Shown piece by piece: positions 25,018-35,854 of a stretch of DNA of 64,000 bases. How positions within the stretch are numbered: the first letter of the stretch is position 1; every line of letters begins with the position of its first letter. The notes under the pieces were generated by a model. It made no database searches. It was not told the DNA's origin and saw only the letters and a program-made list of their open reading frames with translations. Location: contig NC_016132.3 of assembly GCF_000005505.3 (NCBI RefSeq), positions 55,318,914 to 55,382,913 of the forward strand, written 5' to 3'. This stretch comes from Brachypodium distachyon. Its lineage: Eukaryota; Streptophyta; Magnoliopsida; Poales; Poaceae. A program made the position numbers and the translations under genes.

Positions 25018-25040
25018 GGGAGAGAGAGAGAGAGAGAGCA
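25018..25040. repeat. GA microsatellite
   Basis: A short run of GAGAGA repeats between two ordinary intergenic sequences. It has no visible link to a gene. Confidence 0.8.
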
Positions 25041-28000
25041 GTAGGATTTCGCCAACACGGAGTGAATGATCGAGAATGCAACAGGGGAGGGACGGGGGGG
25101 GGGGCAAAACGAGCTGGGGCTTTTCGGCGAGCAGCTAGCGCCGGGGAATGCAAGAACTGAAAGTACGGGGGGGAGAGAGCTGGCGTGCCCAGCGATGGAT
25201 GGGGACGGCTCGATCCTGCGCATTGTTGCAATGGGCGTCGCATTCATTCTGATCTCACATCCCGAGGAGCTAGAGGAGGGGAATTCATCGGAGTGGGTGG
25301 CTGGGACTGGGAATGAGAGAGGACGACGACGTACTCCGCTCGCAGGCTCGCTCGAGTAGGCGGAACGGGGAATAAACCAAACCAACCAACCCGGCCCAGC
25401 AATAACTCCGTCATTCTCTTCGGTCGTCCGTCCCCCCATCCCCCCTGCCTGCGTTCCTTCCGTTTTGTCCCCCTGGCCCATCATCGTACGCGCGGTAGGG
25501 GGCCCAAGCGAAGTGGGCCCCTACTTGAGTCCATACCGTTCTCACCATGACCCATATGTGTGATGTGCAATGTCCTCGATCCGTCGAAAATCGAGGTGAA
25601 ATACGCGGCGATATTTTGTCGTGCAACGTATAACCAAAACCTGTGTACTGATGGTGGCAGTAGTACTATTGCACGTATTGTTGGGATGATGATGATGGAG
25701 CTGTACGTAAGCGCACAGCAGAGGCGACGGGGGCGCTCGCTGCATGCAGCAGTGTACACCATTACACATGGATCAATTGATCAAAGGACGCGCGCGGATC
25801 CCGAGAAGTGACGAGAGAAAGAAAGGGATAGTCGGCCGCGCGCATTTCCTCCGGTCCGGACGAAGACAGAATGAGATGGCCCAGCGAGTCAGACTAACAG
25901 CAGGGCAGGCAGACAGAGTGGGAGGAATGGAGGATCAGTGTTACGCATAACTCCCCTGCGCCTTTGGACGTTGACAGCTCGATCGTCGCTCAGACCGAGG
26001 CGGCGTATACGTGTTGGTGTTGGTGTTGTTGTTGTTCCTGAAGAGCCGGAGCGCACGTACGCACATGATCGATCGAATGAAAGGCGTTTGTTCACATCAT
26101 CTGTCACTCACTCTATCTCGTCACCCAGTCAAACAGAGACCAGAGCCACGGGTCGCTTGCGCACGCTCTTTCTCCCCGTTCCGCTCCCATGGTTTTCCCC
26201 ATGGTTTTCCGCGTCACCGGCCGGCCGGCACTGTAAGTATGTAGGCGATTCGATCCTCTCCTCCGAGGAAATGGATCACCGTCTTTATACTAGAGAAGTC
26301 GATCGGTTCGATTGATTGCCACCGCGTCACGGTGGATAAGCAGTGGCCGGGCATATGTCGCAAAGCTTGAAAGCTAGATTATCCCTAGCTCCCCTGCAGT
26401 ACTATATACGCACTTGATCGGCTTGGAATGAAATCACGTGGAGAAAACACTCGTATAGCCGAATTGATGGCAGAGCTAGAATTGGCAGCCGACCACCTGC
26501 CGCGCGGTCCAGCCCCCTCTCGATCGGTCCGGTGCATGCTGCTAGGATCATTTCGCAACTCTAGTAGTACTAGCCAGTCCATGACTAGTGACGGAGCTTG
26601 AACCATATGATGTATAGGGGGCAATGCAAGCATCAAGAGGATTTTGAAGTAAATATACTTGTAATACGAAAGAAACCATAAGATGCAAATATCACTCTAG
26701 GAGGGAGGAGGCCAAACACTATAAGCTCCCCGCCACTGATCGACCGTGACTACACAAAGCAGTCGACGTCTCTGCGTGACGTGACGACTAGCACATTGTG
26801 CATCGATTGATCCTGCCTCCATACATCAATCACCCAACCGTATTAAACTTAATTGAAGATCCATCATGTTGGTAGTACTAGCTACTTCTCCGAGTAGAAG
26901 CGTACTTAACATCTGCGAGCTAACCTTCGCCAATCGCCATGATGGGAGTTTGTGGATGCGTGAGTTGTGGCCATCACGGTATTCAATAGGAAGGGTCCTG
27001 AGAGAGAGGGACCCCGCGGCCATCCGGTGCTCAATCATGTAACTTAACATTCTTGCCGATATGCATGCATTCAATGTTTGATTTGTAGCCATGGCATGCA
27101 TGGTTTTATTGGAATGGCAGAGGGCTCGGTACCGGCTGGACGGTGGGCTAAGTGTCCGTTCGGGACATGCTATTTGTCGTGGGAAGGAGGACACCATCAT
27201 GCATGGGTCTTTCTAAACCTTGGACACAAAGGGGTCGATCGAGTGCTAGGGGCCAGAGGAATGTTTTTTAGGTGAGTCCACCATACTTAGGGGCTGCATT
27301 TGGTTCCACTTAAGATAACTAATTGGCTAGGTTTGCTAAGTTCCCCTAAAAAAGACTAGATATGCTAAGTGCTGACGAAAAGGAAAATAAGTTACATCAG
27401 CATGACCTTGATTCTGTTTTGTAATAAGATAACTAGAACATGCTTGACCTCTAGGTAATCCTACTCTCTCTCTCTCAAAGCATCTTTGTATCACCGCTCT
27501 TCACCGGCGATGCGACGGGTCACCTCCCCCTTCGCCACGCCGCTGCGGTGGCAGGAGGGGAGAGGGCGTGGGGATTGATGCCAGCCTTGGTAGCCAGGCC
27601 GCTTTGAGTTAAGGTTCGGTTTCTCGAAATCGACGCTATATATCTTCATTGTTTGCATATGGTCATGTTTCCTGGTGCTTCTTCCCCAGCCAGCGAGGTT
27701 CAACTAGTTTCAGCTTCATCACAGAGCTACTGATGTAATTAGGTACCCCTGAATATGTCTGGCTAGGTCAGGGGTGGCCATCCATCTCTGATACTTCGGT
27801 TTGTTTCATGGGTCACCGTCATATGCGTTTTCTGTCTCTGACCAGCGACTCCCCGACTTATATGACAACAAAGTTTTCCTAGATCTCCGACATGGTTTAG
27901 AGGTTTAGAGCGCCATTGAGTTTCGCACATGACGTGCTGCCCGCGAGTGCAAGAGAAAGACGGCATTGTTTCCCCGCAAGAGGTCGAAATGCGTGTAATT

Positions 28001-28190
28001 TATTTTTCTTTAAAGATGATTAGGTGTGGGTTCGACAAAATCAAGTGTGCTTGAAAGAAACTGAAATTTTACATATGACATTGTCATCGTAGCATGTCTC
28101 GTGGATGGGTCAATTGTAACGATTGCTTTCCATCCCTCTATGAGTAATGACAGAACTGTTGTTAATTTATCCTCATCGAAAGTAAAATAG

Positions 28191-28260
28191 TATTCCTCCA
28201 ATCCTAAATTCTTGTCGTTGTTTTAGTGCAAATTTAAACTAAAACAACGACAATAATTTA
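28191..28260. mobile_element. Damaged Stowaway-like MITE (left end kept)
   Basis: The element begins TATTCCTCCAATCCTAAATT, resembling a Stowaway left end. Two 23-bp arms (28205-28227 and 28238-28260) match at 22 of 23 positions around TTGTCGTTGTTTTAGT. The right terminus is lost. It lies about 900 bp upstream of the RAMOSA2 start. Confidence 0.6.
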
Positions 28261-28297
28261 GTATGAGAGTGAGTACTCGATCCTGACTTTGCTTCAC

Positions 28298-28337
28298 GGT
28301 CACTGACATGTGGACCTGACCCCACCTGTCAGTGACC
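28298..28337. repeat. 16-bp inverted repeat near RAMOSA2
   Basis: Arms GGTCACTGACATGTGG (28298-28313) and CCACCTGTCAGTGACC (28322-28337) pair at 15 of 16 positions with an 8-base loop. It may be a MITE remnant or a structured upstream element. Confidence 0.7.
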
Positions 28338-29164
28338 ATAAAATCAGGGGATTCAAGTCCCATGAAGGGTGATCACGGATGCAAAGCTGCAATGATGGAG
28401 CAGAGGATCACCTATATTGACCTCGGAGGTCCAATCAGTAAGAATTCCTTCATTCCATTCCCCAGCCAGCAGTCTCTCTCTTCCTTAATATCAACCCATC
28501 CAATAAAGAACACGGATAGCAAATTCCATTCTTTTTTAACATCCCCTTCCCCTCCCCCGCTTCTCCTCCCCCTTCCTCGCAACATATACCACGCACCTCA
28601 CCATCTTTCGGTGTTCCCTTCCTCTTTTTCTCTCTCTCCGAAACAGACAAACCCCCAAGCAGCGGCAGTGAGGAAAAAGAAAGGAAGGGAAGCTCCGTTT
28701 AAAAGCAGATCAAAGCGCCGGAGATCAGGAAGGCGAGGAGAACCGGGAGGCGGCGCGCGCAGAGATAGCGGAGGAGATCGTGCGCGCGCGCGGGTACGTA
28801 CTTGCAAGTTCTCTGCTGTCTCTCTCTCTCCCACCCTGTCCACAGTCTTTTCGGCCATTGGGTTTCGAGGAGGAGGTATATATATGAGGTTGCTTGCTTG
28901 CTTGTCTTCATCCAGCCAGGGATGGATTAGTTAAATTCCCACCACTGATCCTCACACAAAGTTCTGGGATCCAGATCCGCCCTTGAAATCGCCGTTTCCT
29001 TTCTGCTTACACACTCTTCCTTTTCCCTTCCTTTCCTCGGTTCCATCCTTCCATTTTTTCATCGTTCCAACGACAAATCAAATCAATTCACTTTCCTTCC
29101 GTGCTTAATCATTACTCCTTTTTTTCAGCAGGCTCTGTCAGGGTAAAGAAGGAAAGGAAAGGAT

Positions 29165-30009
29165 ATGGCCTCGTCTTCGGCGTCGTCGGTGCCGGCGCCC
29201 GGGGCGGTGATCACGCTGGCGGCGGCGGCGGCGGCTGCGAACGGCGCCGGGGGCGTGTGCGGCACGGGGTCGCCGTGCGCGGCGTGCAAGTTCCTGCGGC
29301 GCAAGTGCCAGCCGGACTGCGTGTTCGCGCCCTACTTCCCGCCGGACAACCCGCAGAAGTTCGTGCAGGTGCACCGCGTGTTCGGCGCCAGCAACGTGAC
29401 CAAGCTCCTGAACGAGCTCCACCCTTACCAGCGCGAGGACGCCGTGAACTCGCTCGCCTACGAGGCCGACATGCGCCTCCGCGACCCCGTCTACGGCTGC
29501 GTCGCCGTCATCTCCATCCTCCAGCGCAACCTCCGCCAGCTCCAGCAGGACCTCGCCCGCGCCAAGTTCGAGCTCTCCAGATACCAGGTACTATCACAAT
29601 TAACTCACATCACGTCAAGTTTCGTCCTTTATCGATCGTGCTTAATTATAACGTCCTTGATTGATTGTTGTGTTTTTAGTCTGCGGCGGGGCAGAACGGG
29701 CAGCAGGCGGCGATGGCGGAGTTCATAGGCAGCGCGGTGCCGAACGGCTTCATCAACGTGGGGCACTCGGCGGCGCTCGGAGGATTCGGGCAAGATCAGC
29801 AGTTTTCGGCCGTGCAGATGCTGTCCAGGAGCTACGCCGAGGGGGAGCCCATCGCGAGGCTGGGGCTCAACGGAGGATACGAGTTCGGGTACTCGGCGGG
29901 GATTGCCGGGGCCGGGTCGGTCTCGGGAGGCCTTGGCATGCTTGGCGGCTCGCCCTTCTTGAAGCCCGGCATCGCCGGCACCGACGACAGGGCCGGGGCC
30001 GGGCAGTAG
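29165..30009 (+). CDS. RA2: RAMOSA2 orthologue (LOB-domain transcription factor)
   Basis: Two exons, 29165-29587 and 29680-30009, encode 250 aa. The class I LOB domain is complete: the C block CAACKFLRRKCQPDC with Cys at 38, 41, 48 and 52; the GAS block (VHRVFGASNVTKLLNELHPY); and a leucine-repeat helix (ISILQRNLRQLQQDLARAK). Outside the domain, PNGFINVGHSAALG, MLSRSYAEGEPIARLGLNGG and YEFGYS identify it as the grass RAMOSA2 protein (maize ra2, barley VRS4), not just any LBD factor. In maize and barley this gene acts in the nucleus in young inflorescences to limit branching and set spikelet number. The phase-0 intron after SRYQ is the usual LBD position. A possible 3' UTR intron runs from a donor at about 30031 to an acceptor at about 30999. 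Codon use is GC-rich, typical of grass 5' exons. Confidence 0.93.
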
Positions 30010-30784
30010 CTGCAAGGTCACTCTCTGTCAGGTATGGCTTTGGTTAAGTTGTTTTCAGTCTCTGTATAGCGCTGATCTAGTCGATCTTCCCTTCTGATCT
30101 CTCGAGTAAATCATCACGATCGAGCTTCAGCTTGCATGACACATGCAACCTTATGCTAGATCGACGGGTTAGTTGGTCACTTTGCTGTGTAGTGATCGAT
30201 GCATGCTGCTCGACTAGGAGTTGTGTCTCGGATGCAATTAATTAATGTTGATGATTAGTTGCGTGTGTACTTTTGCATTCAACTTGTTCTAATCAATGTC
30301 AATATCCTGCATCTGGTTGCGCCGACTGTTTAGCTTTTACTCTGGGGTTTTCTTGTCATTGTCCATGCATTGCATGCACACTCTTGTTGTGAACAAATCC
30401 TTCAGCGTATATTTACGATAACTAGCTAAATGCCTCACCTATGAAGTACTGACATTTCATGTCTTCTGCGTGCAATCTCTCCTTCAAATATGCTGACATT
30501 GCTAAAAAGAAACTGTAGTGCAACGGAAAAGAACTAAACAACAACTTCTTGACTATTTTGTATTGCTTCCTCTGTACTGTCATAACTGACAAGTCACAAT
30601 TAAACAACTAGTCTTGATCAGTTTGGTGCTGTGATACAATTGTAGCAACTCTGAGTGTCTATTCATGTGGTATGTGCGAAGGGGAAGAAATACTCGGTCT
30701 ATGTCATCCTACATTAAGCGATGATGACTACGTACAGTCTGTGAACAGTTCGGTTGAGTCTTTCTGTAACTAGTTTTGTTGTAA

Positions 30785-30898
30785 CATAACATGTCTCCTA
30801 AATTCTTGACTCAAATTTGCCTAAATATGGATGTATCTATTCTAAAAAAGTGTCCACATACATGTAGTATTTCGACAACAATTTAATATCGGAGGGAG
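30785..30898. mobile_element. Worn Stowaway-type MITE
   Basis: The right end TATCGGAGGGAG followed by TA is clear. The left end is reduced to TCTCCTAAATTCTTGAC. The body (CAAATTTGCCTAAATATGGA, GGATGTATCTAT) matches the usual Stowaway interior also seen at 9996-10108. Confidence 0.75.
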
Positions 30899-31333
30899 TA
30901 GTACTACTACTGAAGCAGGAAGAACTAATTATTACACAGAAATTAAAGTAGAATTAAAAATAGGTGACCGCACATTGATATTCTAATTATTTTACAGGTT
31001 GCTGAGAGAGCCCGGAACACCCAAAAAGAGTCACCAATCAAGTTGTGCTGAGAAGACTGAAGTGGTGAAACGTCCTGAATTAATGTCCATCGTCTTGGGA
31101 GTGTTAATTGATTGTGTTTAGTCTGTTTTGCGTGAAGGATTAATGCATGTGTTTAGTCTGCTTTAATTTGCTTCACCCTTTAATTAGTTCCATCTACAAT
31201 ATATGCGTGTCTGGTTGTTGACGTGCTTCTGCATGCATGTTAGTCCTTGACTCCTGTCACTCTGATCGGACTTAATTCTCTCTTAATTCTTATATACCAC
31301 TACTACGTACAAGATGTGGCAGACAAAGTTATA

Positions 31334-31418
31334 TACTCATTCCGTCCTGAATTAACCGACGTATTCCGTCCTGAGTTAACCGACGTGGATTTGTATAAGA
31401 ATTTTGGACGGAGGGAGT
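31334..31418. mobile_element. Short Stowaway-type MITE with inner duplication
   Basis: It starts TACTCATTCCGTCCTGAATT and ends TTGGACGGAGGGAGTA. The first part (TATTCCGTCCTGAGTTAACC) is present twice in tandem, so the left end appears duplicated. Length is about 85 bp. Confidence 0.75.
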
Positions 31419-33661
31419 AGTCCGGCTTCCTAATTCTGCCATTGTGATCAATTTTCAAACCCATAGTTAAGCAGGATTGACCGGCCGGGCGGGTTAGGCT
31501 AGGAGTCGTATTAACTTTTCTTTGATCACAAATTACTCTATTAATATATAATTATACGACATAGAGGAAATATTTGGTTGCCAATAAAAAATTAGAACCG
31601 TAAAAGTACACTAGCTCTTCTCATTTGCTGCATGCCTGAGTTGACCTTGGCAAATGTAGTAGCTTCAGTTTTGCTCAGGTTCTTTTGATACTACTACTGG
31701 AGTAGGAGTAGTAGTATGTTCGTGTTGACTTGTGATCACCTCGCCTAGCTAGGTCACCTGTGGAGGGCTAGGATTGAACAAGCCATGCTAATGACCTAGT
31801 CCTACCCTGCGCTGCTCTGGGCGCCTGGGCTGCACACTTGTCTGTGGTGAAATATGCTGCATCATTGCATGAGATCCTCTGCAGGACTGGTCAGGTGGAT
31901 GGATCGATCAAGTGGTAGCAAGCATTTACAAGCGCTATACTACTAGGCTAGCACTCTTCAATTCCTGCACTGCTTTGCTTGCACCACGGGCGAAATGCAT
32001 GCATGGCTGGAGAAGAGGAAGCAGCTGGTACTCCCTAGCTAGCTAGTTTTGTTTTGGAAGGGGAGCAGTGCAAGAGTAATTGAAGGCAGGCATGCATGCA
32101 TAGAGACCAGAGAGAGTAGCTTTGCAAGTATAGCGTCTGAAGAGAGATCCATCGCAAGAGATTTTCACAGCCTACAAGCTAGGCTGGCATGCAGCTGGTT
32201 CAATTAATTGACGCCTGGAGAGGTCACATCACATCTCGGCGAGGCATTGGTGATCAGTGCATGTAATATAGATAGCGCTATAGCGATGATCTTTTCGTGG
32301 GGGTGAACCCAAAAAGGATCACGGTACTGATCAAATACCGGCAGGTTTATTTGTGAAGAGCCTTTCCGGTAGCACATCTCCTACGTGCAGACGTTAATGA
32401 ATTCGGCCAGGCCTAGTGCGTCTGCATTCTGCAAGCCCGTATGGCCATATAAATGATCCTTTTTTTTATCAGTACAAGGCTAGAGGCTACACGAGGTAGG
32501 GCATGCATGCAGCATAGCATGGGTGCGTAGATGCACAAACAGCGTTGCTGTGAGTGTGCTAGCCGCATATATGCATGCAAGGGCAATCGTGTGCGTGCGT
32601 CGTGGCTGCAGTGGATGCATGTCGTGCCACAAGCGTGAAAGGCTCGTTGGAAGAACCGGAGGTATTTTTAGACAGTGGAAGCTAGCGCAACCAGTGGGGG
32701 GGTATCGGTCCATCTCTGTTTTCTCGGTTGACCAAGGTCACATGCATGCATGGACTCATGGAGCATGTTCTTCGCCGTATATATCTTTTTTTTTTCTCTC
32801 TCCCTGGAATTAATCATCTCTCTGAAATTGGGGACGTACGCGCGTCGCCGTTCCAGGAGGCAGAACGCATGTTGCAGGCCGTGTGCCAGGCCGGACGAAA
32901 CACGAGAGAAGAGAGGAAGATGGATGGAGAGAGAGAGAGATATTCAAAAATGTGGTTCTCTTCGATCTGCAGGAGATATTCAATGCACATCTCCCTGCAT
33001 TCATGGCGGCATGCATACATACTGGCACGTTAGCATGCAGCACCAGTGTAGTAGGACGCACTGTTGCGTTCTCCCGCACACGCACCTACAGTATCATATT
33101 CTGTCCAATGTTCATTTTATCTGACTTACTACCGTACCATTAATTGTTGAATCTGCGTGGACCAATGATTAACACACCATAGCAGTGATGTTCGAGCGTG
33201 CATGCAGCTATAGACTTTATTGTGTGACGGACTGAAGGTGGACGTACACATTAATATTAATGTCTCCTCGAAAGATCTTAACTCGATTACAAAATGATGT
33301 AGCTTGACTGAGAAAATTGTTTAAATGGTAAATTTGCATGTTCTCGATCGGACCATTCCCACAGTTTACCACGCATACATGCAGATCGATCGACCATTGA
33401 ATTTGGAGGTAGAAGGGCAAATCAAGCGCATAAGAGGTGGAACAAACCAATATAGATAATCAACTTTATCCATGGTGCAATTTTCTTTTTCCAGGAGGCC
33501 GAAGCCAGCCCTCACATTACTATCTTTAGAGAAAAATAAAATCACGCACAAACCTTAGAGGAAAACGACGTGCACTCGTCACTGGCGTGCCATGAGTAAT
33601 GTTTAGAATACAACGATAAATAAAATAAAATATACAATTTGTCGATTTTAATTAATAAGTT

Positions 33662-33735
33662 GGCCTATTAGCTCAGTTGGTTAGAGCGTCGCTCTAATAA
33701 GGCGAAGGTCGCAGGTTCGAGACCTGCATGGGCCA
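33662..33735 (+). tRNA. tRNA-Ile (anticodon AAU)
   Basis: A 74-nt cloverleaf: acceptor GGCCTAT/ATGGGCC, D arm GCTC/GAGC, anticodon stem TCGCT/GGCGA with loop CTAATAA (anticodon AAT), T arm GCAGG-TTCGAGA-CCTGC and discriminator A. Internal box A (TAGCTCAGTTGG) and box B (GGTTCGAGACC) are present. A T run (CTTTTTTATT) just downstream is a good pol III terminator. There is no intron. Confidence 0.97.
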
Positions 33736-33736
33736 C

Positions 33737-33744
33737 TTTTTTAT
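33737..33744 (+). terminator. Pol III T-run terminator of tRNA-Ile
   Basis: A run of T begins two bases after the tRNA 3' end, the standard RNA polymerase III stop signal. Confidence 0.8.
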
Positions 33745-33792
33745 TATCTTTTCTTCTGCATATGTTTATTTTTTAATTGTTTCTTGAACTTC

Positions 33793-33893
33793 AAATCCGC
33801 AAATAAGTATTTTTTTTTACAGGGAAATCCTTGGAAAATTCCGCAAATAAGTATATTTTTTACAGGGAAATCCTTGGACAAATCCGCAAATAC
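33793..33893. repeat. Tandem repeat next to tRNA-Ile
   Basis: Two direct copies of about 42 bp (33793-33834 and 33836-33878) share CCGCAAATAAGTAT and TACAGGGAAATCCTTGG. A third partial copy (ACAAATCCGCAAATAC) follows. The copies differ mainly in T-run length. Confidence 0.9.
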
Positions 33894-33898
33894 TCATC

Positions 33899-34010
33899 CA
33901 CAGAATTAGCAAGATGTCATTTGATCCCAAACTTGGTACTGCACGCCCGTTCCCTTGCTTCTGCGAAAGCACCATGCCCAGCCCAAATAGCATTCGAATT
34001 TAAGCAAAAC
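33899..34010 (+). repeat. Dispersed repeat, copy A
   Basis: The segment beginning GAATTAGCAAGATGTCAT and continuing TGATCCCAAACTTGG is repeated in the same orientation at 35373-35466. Both copies later share AGCCCAAAT and a GAATTYAA block. A weaker relative may occur near 40055-40145. Confidence 0.75.
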
Positions 34011-35372
34011 CAAAACCTGCTAGTCATCTGTCCTTAGCAACAGTCGATCACACGCCAACGCACACACCTCCCGGCCGCGAGAGGCGATGTATATACACGC
34101 TGCGCCAATGCCACAGTGACACGCTCCTGTGGAGTGTCTAGCAGCCATCGTCCCCTTCCATTAATACGGGGCGATGGGGAGATCGGCCGCAGGGACCATG
34201 GATCCATCAATCGACGGAGAGGAACAAGAGAGGGCGGCAAAGCGAGGCATGTAGCGGGTTCTCTTCGCGCAATGATGGCCCGCCCGGGGGACGAAACGAA
34301 ACAACGGCAATGATGACGACGGTGCGGCGGCAGCAAGAGGGAGAGAGATTTGCATGATGTGCTACTAGCGGCTGCTACTTCCATATCCTCCTGCGCGCCG
34401 CGCGTTAAATGCGAATGCTTCTCCGCTTGTCTGTCGCGCTCGGCCCCGGCCGGCGTCGCCCACGAGGCCCTGCTCTACTGCTGCCTGCCTCTGCGCGCGG
34501 CTGCCGCTCGCGATCCCCGTCACGTCTCCACGCGCCCTGTGGGCATTAAAATGCAGCCCCCAACTGCCCAAACATCTTCCAAAAGAAAAAAAAAACTGCC
34601 CAAACAAACAACCGTCGTACTCGCTCGGCCGATCGGCCGTCCTTTAATTCTTCGACCAATTAAGCTCGCGGATTTGACGACCAGAAAATCATCGAAGCCG
34701 GCGGCCGGAGGATCCGGATCGACGCGCGCCGGCCAGCGCCTTTTGTTTCACTTGACAGGCTAGAACAACGTTGAGTGCTAAGAACAAAAACAATAAGGTG
34801 ATATAAACAGACTATATGTTAGCTAAAAATGACATGGCAAAAGCTTATAGCGATATCTTGCTGTAATCCTAGTGTAGGACTCTGCAATGGCGGCGGCCGG
34901 CCCGAGGGCAGAGAGATCTCAGATCTTCATCGGCATAGGCATGGAAAGGACGCGCGCGCACACGTCGCGTCTCGTCAGGGAATGCATGCATTCCCCCGGC
35001 GTACGGCGGTGATCGGATCGGACAGGGTATATGACCTGATCATCAGACTGATCTGCATCGCGTGGTTATGGCCAGGCGCCAGGCGCGCGGCGCAGCTATT
35101 CTGCAGTTCCAGGAACCGACTGATGGAGAGAAACGTGGTGGGAACAAAGATGGCCGTGGTGCTGAACTACTGCTAGATAGTAAGAGTTACTCCGCAATGT
35201 CGTCGCTGACGGTGTGATACATGTATGGGACGACTGTTTGAAGTTCTGCTCCCTGTGGCTGATGCAAGGCGGTCAAGTCTTTGTCAAGTTTGCGCCTGCA
35301 GGATCGCACCCTCAGCAGATATCCTACCAACCGCCTTCAAAATATTCGGAAAACTGAACTTCACAAGTCCAT

Positions 35373-35466
35373 AGAATTAGCAAGATGTCATCTGATCCCA
35401 AACTTGGGACTGCCTGCTCTTCGAAACAACAGCCCAAATGCATCTGAATTCAACCAAAAGGAACCG
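35373..35466 (+). repeat. Dispersed repeat, copy B
   Basis: Same-orientation copy of the segment at 33899-34010, starting GAATTAGCAAGATGTCATCT and continuing TGATCCCAAACTTGGGACTG. It lies about 390 bp beyond the stop codon of the rhodanese-like gene. Confidence 0.75.
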
Positions 35467-35854
35467 AGTCGGCAGGTTGAGATCCATTCATCAGAGATGT
35501 CTGCACTGCAGCACTCGCTAAAACATGCAACCAAAATCCTCAAAATCAGGAGTGACGGTGGCAGTACAACATCACAAAGTACTGTCTGCTGTTTCGTCCG
35601 CAGCAATGTTTTCAAGCCAGTTCAATATACATATAGTAACGAATAACAGCAAACGGGGGGAAAAAGTTCAGCATTTACACAGAATGTAAGCATGCACCAT
35701 GCTACCAATAACATCTTCTGATGGCGACAATGTGGCCCTGCTGCATCGCGAATCGATCGCCTCTATATCCATGGGTTAAACTGTACCAAAATGGTGATTG
35801 CAGAGAAATCTGCATATGACTTCTTTAAGTCTCCGCATCAATAGCCCTCTTGCT

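Larger units (their letters stand above)
22795..29164. other. Long gene-free region upstream of RAMOSA2
   Basis: About 6.4 kb with no supported gene. The many open frames at 24.7-26.3 kb are short, overlap on both strands and have no known domain. The region contains two damaged Stowaway elements (around 24200 and 28200), a poly-G run (about 23918-23931), a GA microsatellite (25018-25040) and a 16-bp inverted repeat at 28298-28337. Near the gene, a CT-rich leader (28600-28860) and a donor-acceptor pair (donor about 28791, acceptor about 29131) suggest a spliced 5' UTR. A long regulatory flank is common for inflorescence transcription factors, but no control site can be proved from one sequence. 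Confidence 0.5.
30010..33661. other. RAMOSA2 3' region and intergenic, no gene
   Basis: About 3.65 kb from the RA2 stop to tRNA-Ile. The first kilobase probably includes RA2 3' UTR split by an intron (GTATGGC donor after CTGTCAG at about 30031; TTTTACAG acceptor near 30998). Two Stowaway remnants lie at 30785-30898 and 31334-31418. Several GCATGCATGC-rich patches occur (31990-33010), a common feature of grass regulatory DNA that includes RY-like CATGCA sites. No open frame has a recognisable product. Confidence 0.5.
33894..35854. other. Intergenic, no gene; holds one of two dispersed repeats
   Basis: About 2 kb up to the stop codon of the rhodanese-like gene. Two related segments (33899-34010 and 35373-35466) share GAATTAGCAAGATGTCAT. 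No frame has a recognisable product, although several GC-rich overlapping frames occur at 34030-34760. The last few hundred bases are probably the 3' UTR of the rhodanese-like gene. Confidence 0.5.

Noticed and set aside
24686..26315. Cluster of 70-180-codon frames on both strands
   Set aside because: All overlap each other, are low-complexity or Ser/Arg-rich and have no family resemblance; composition explains them.
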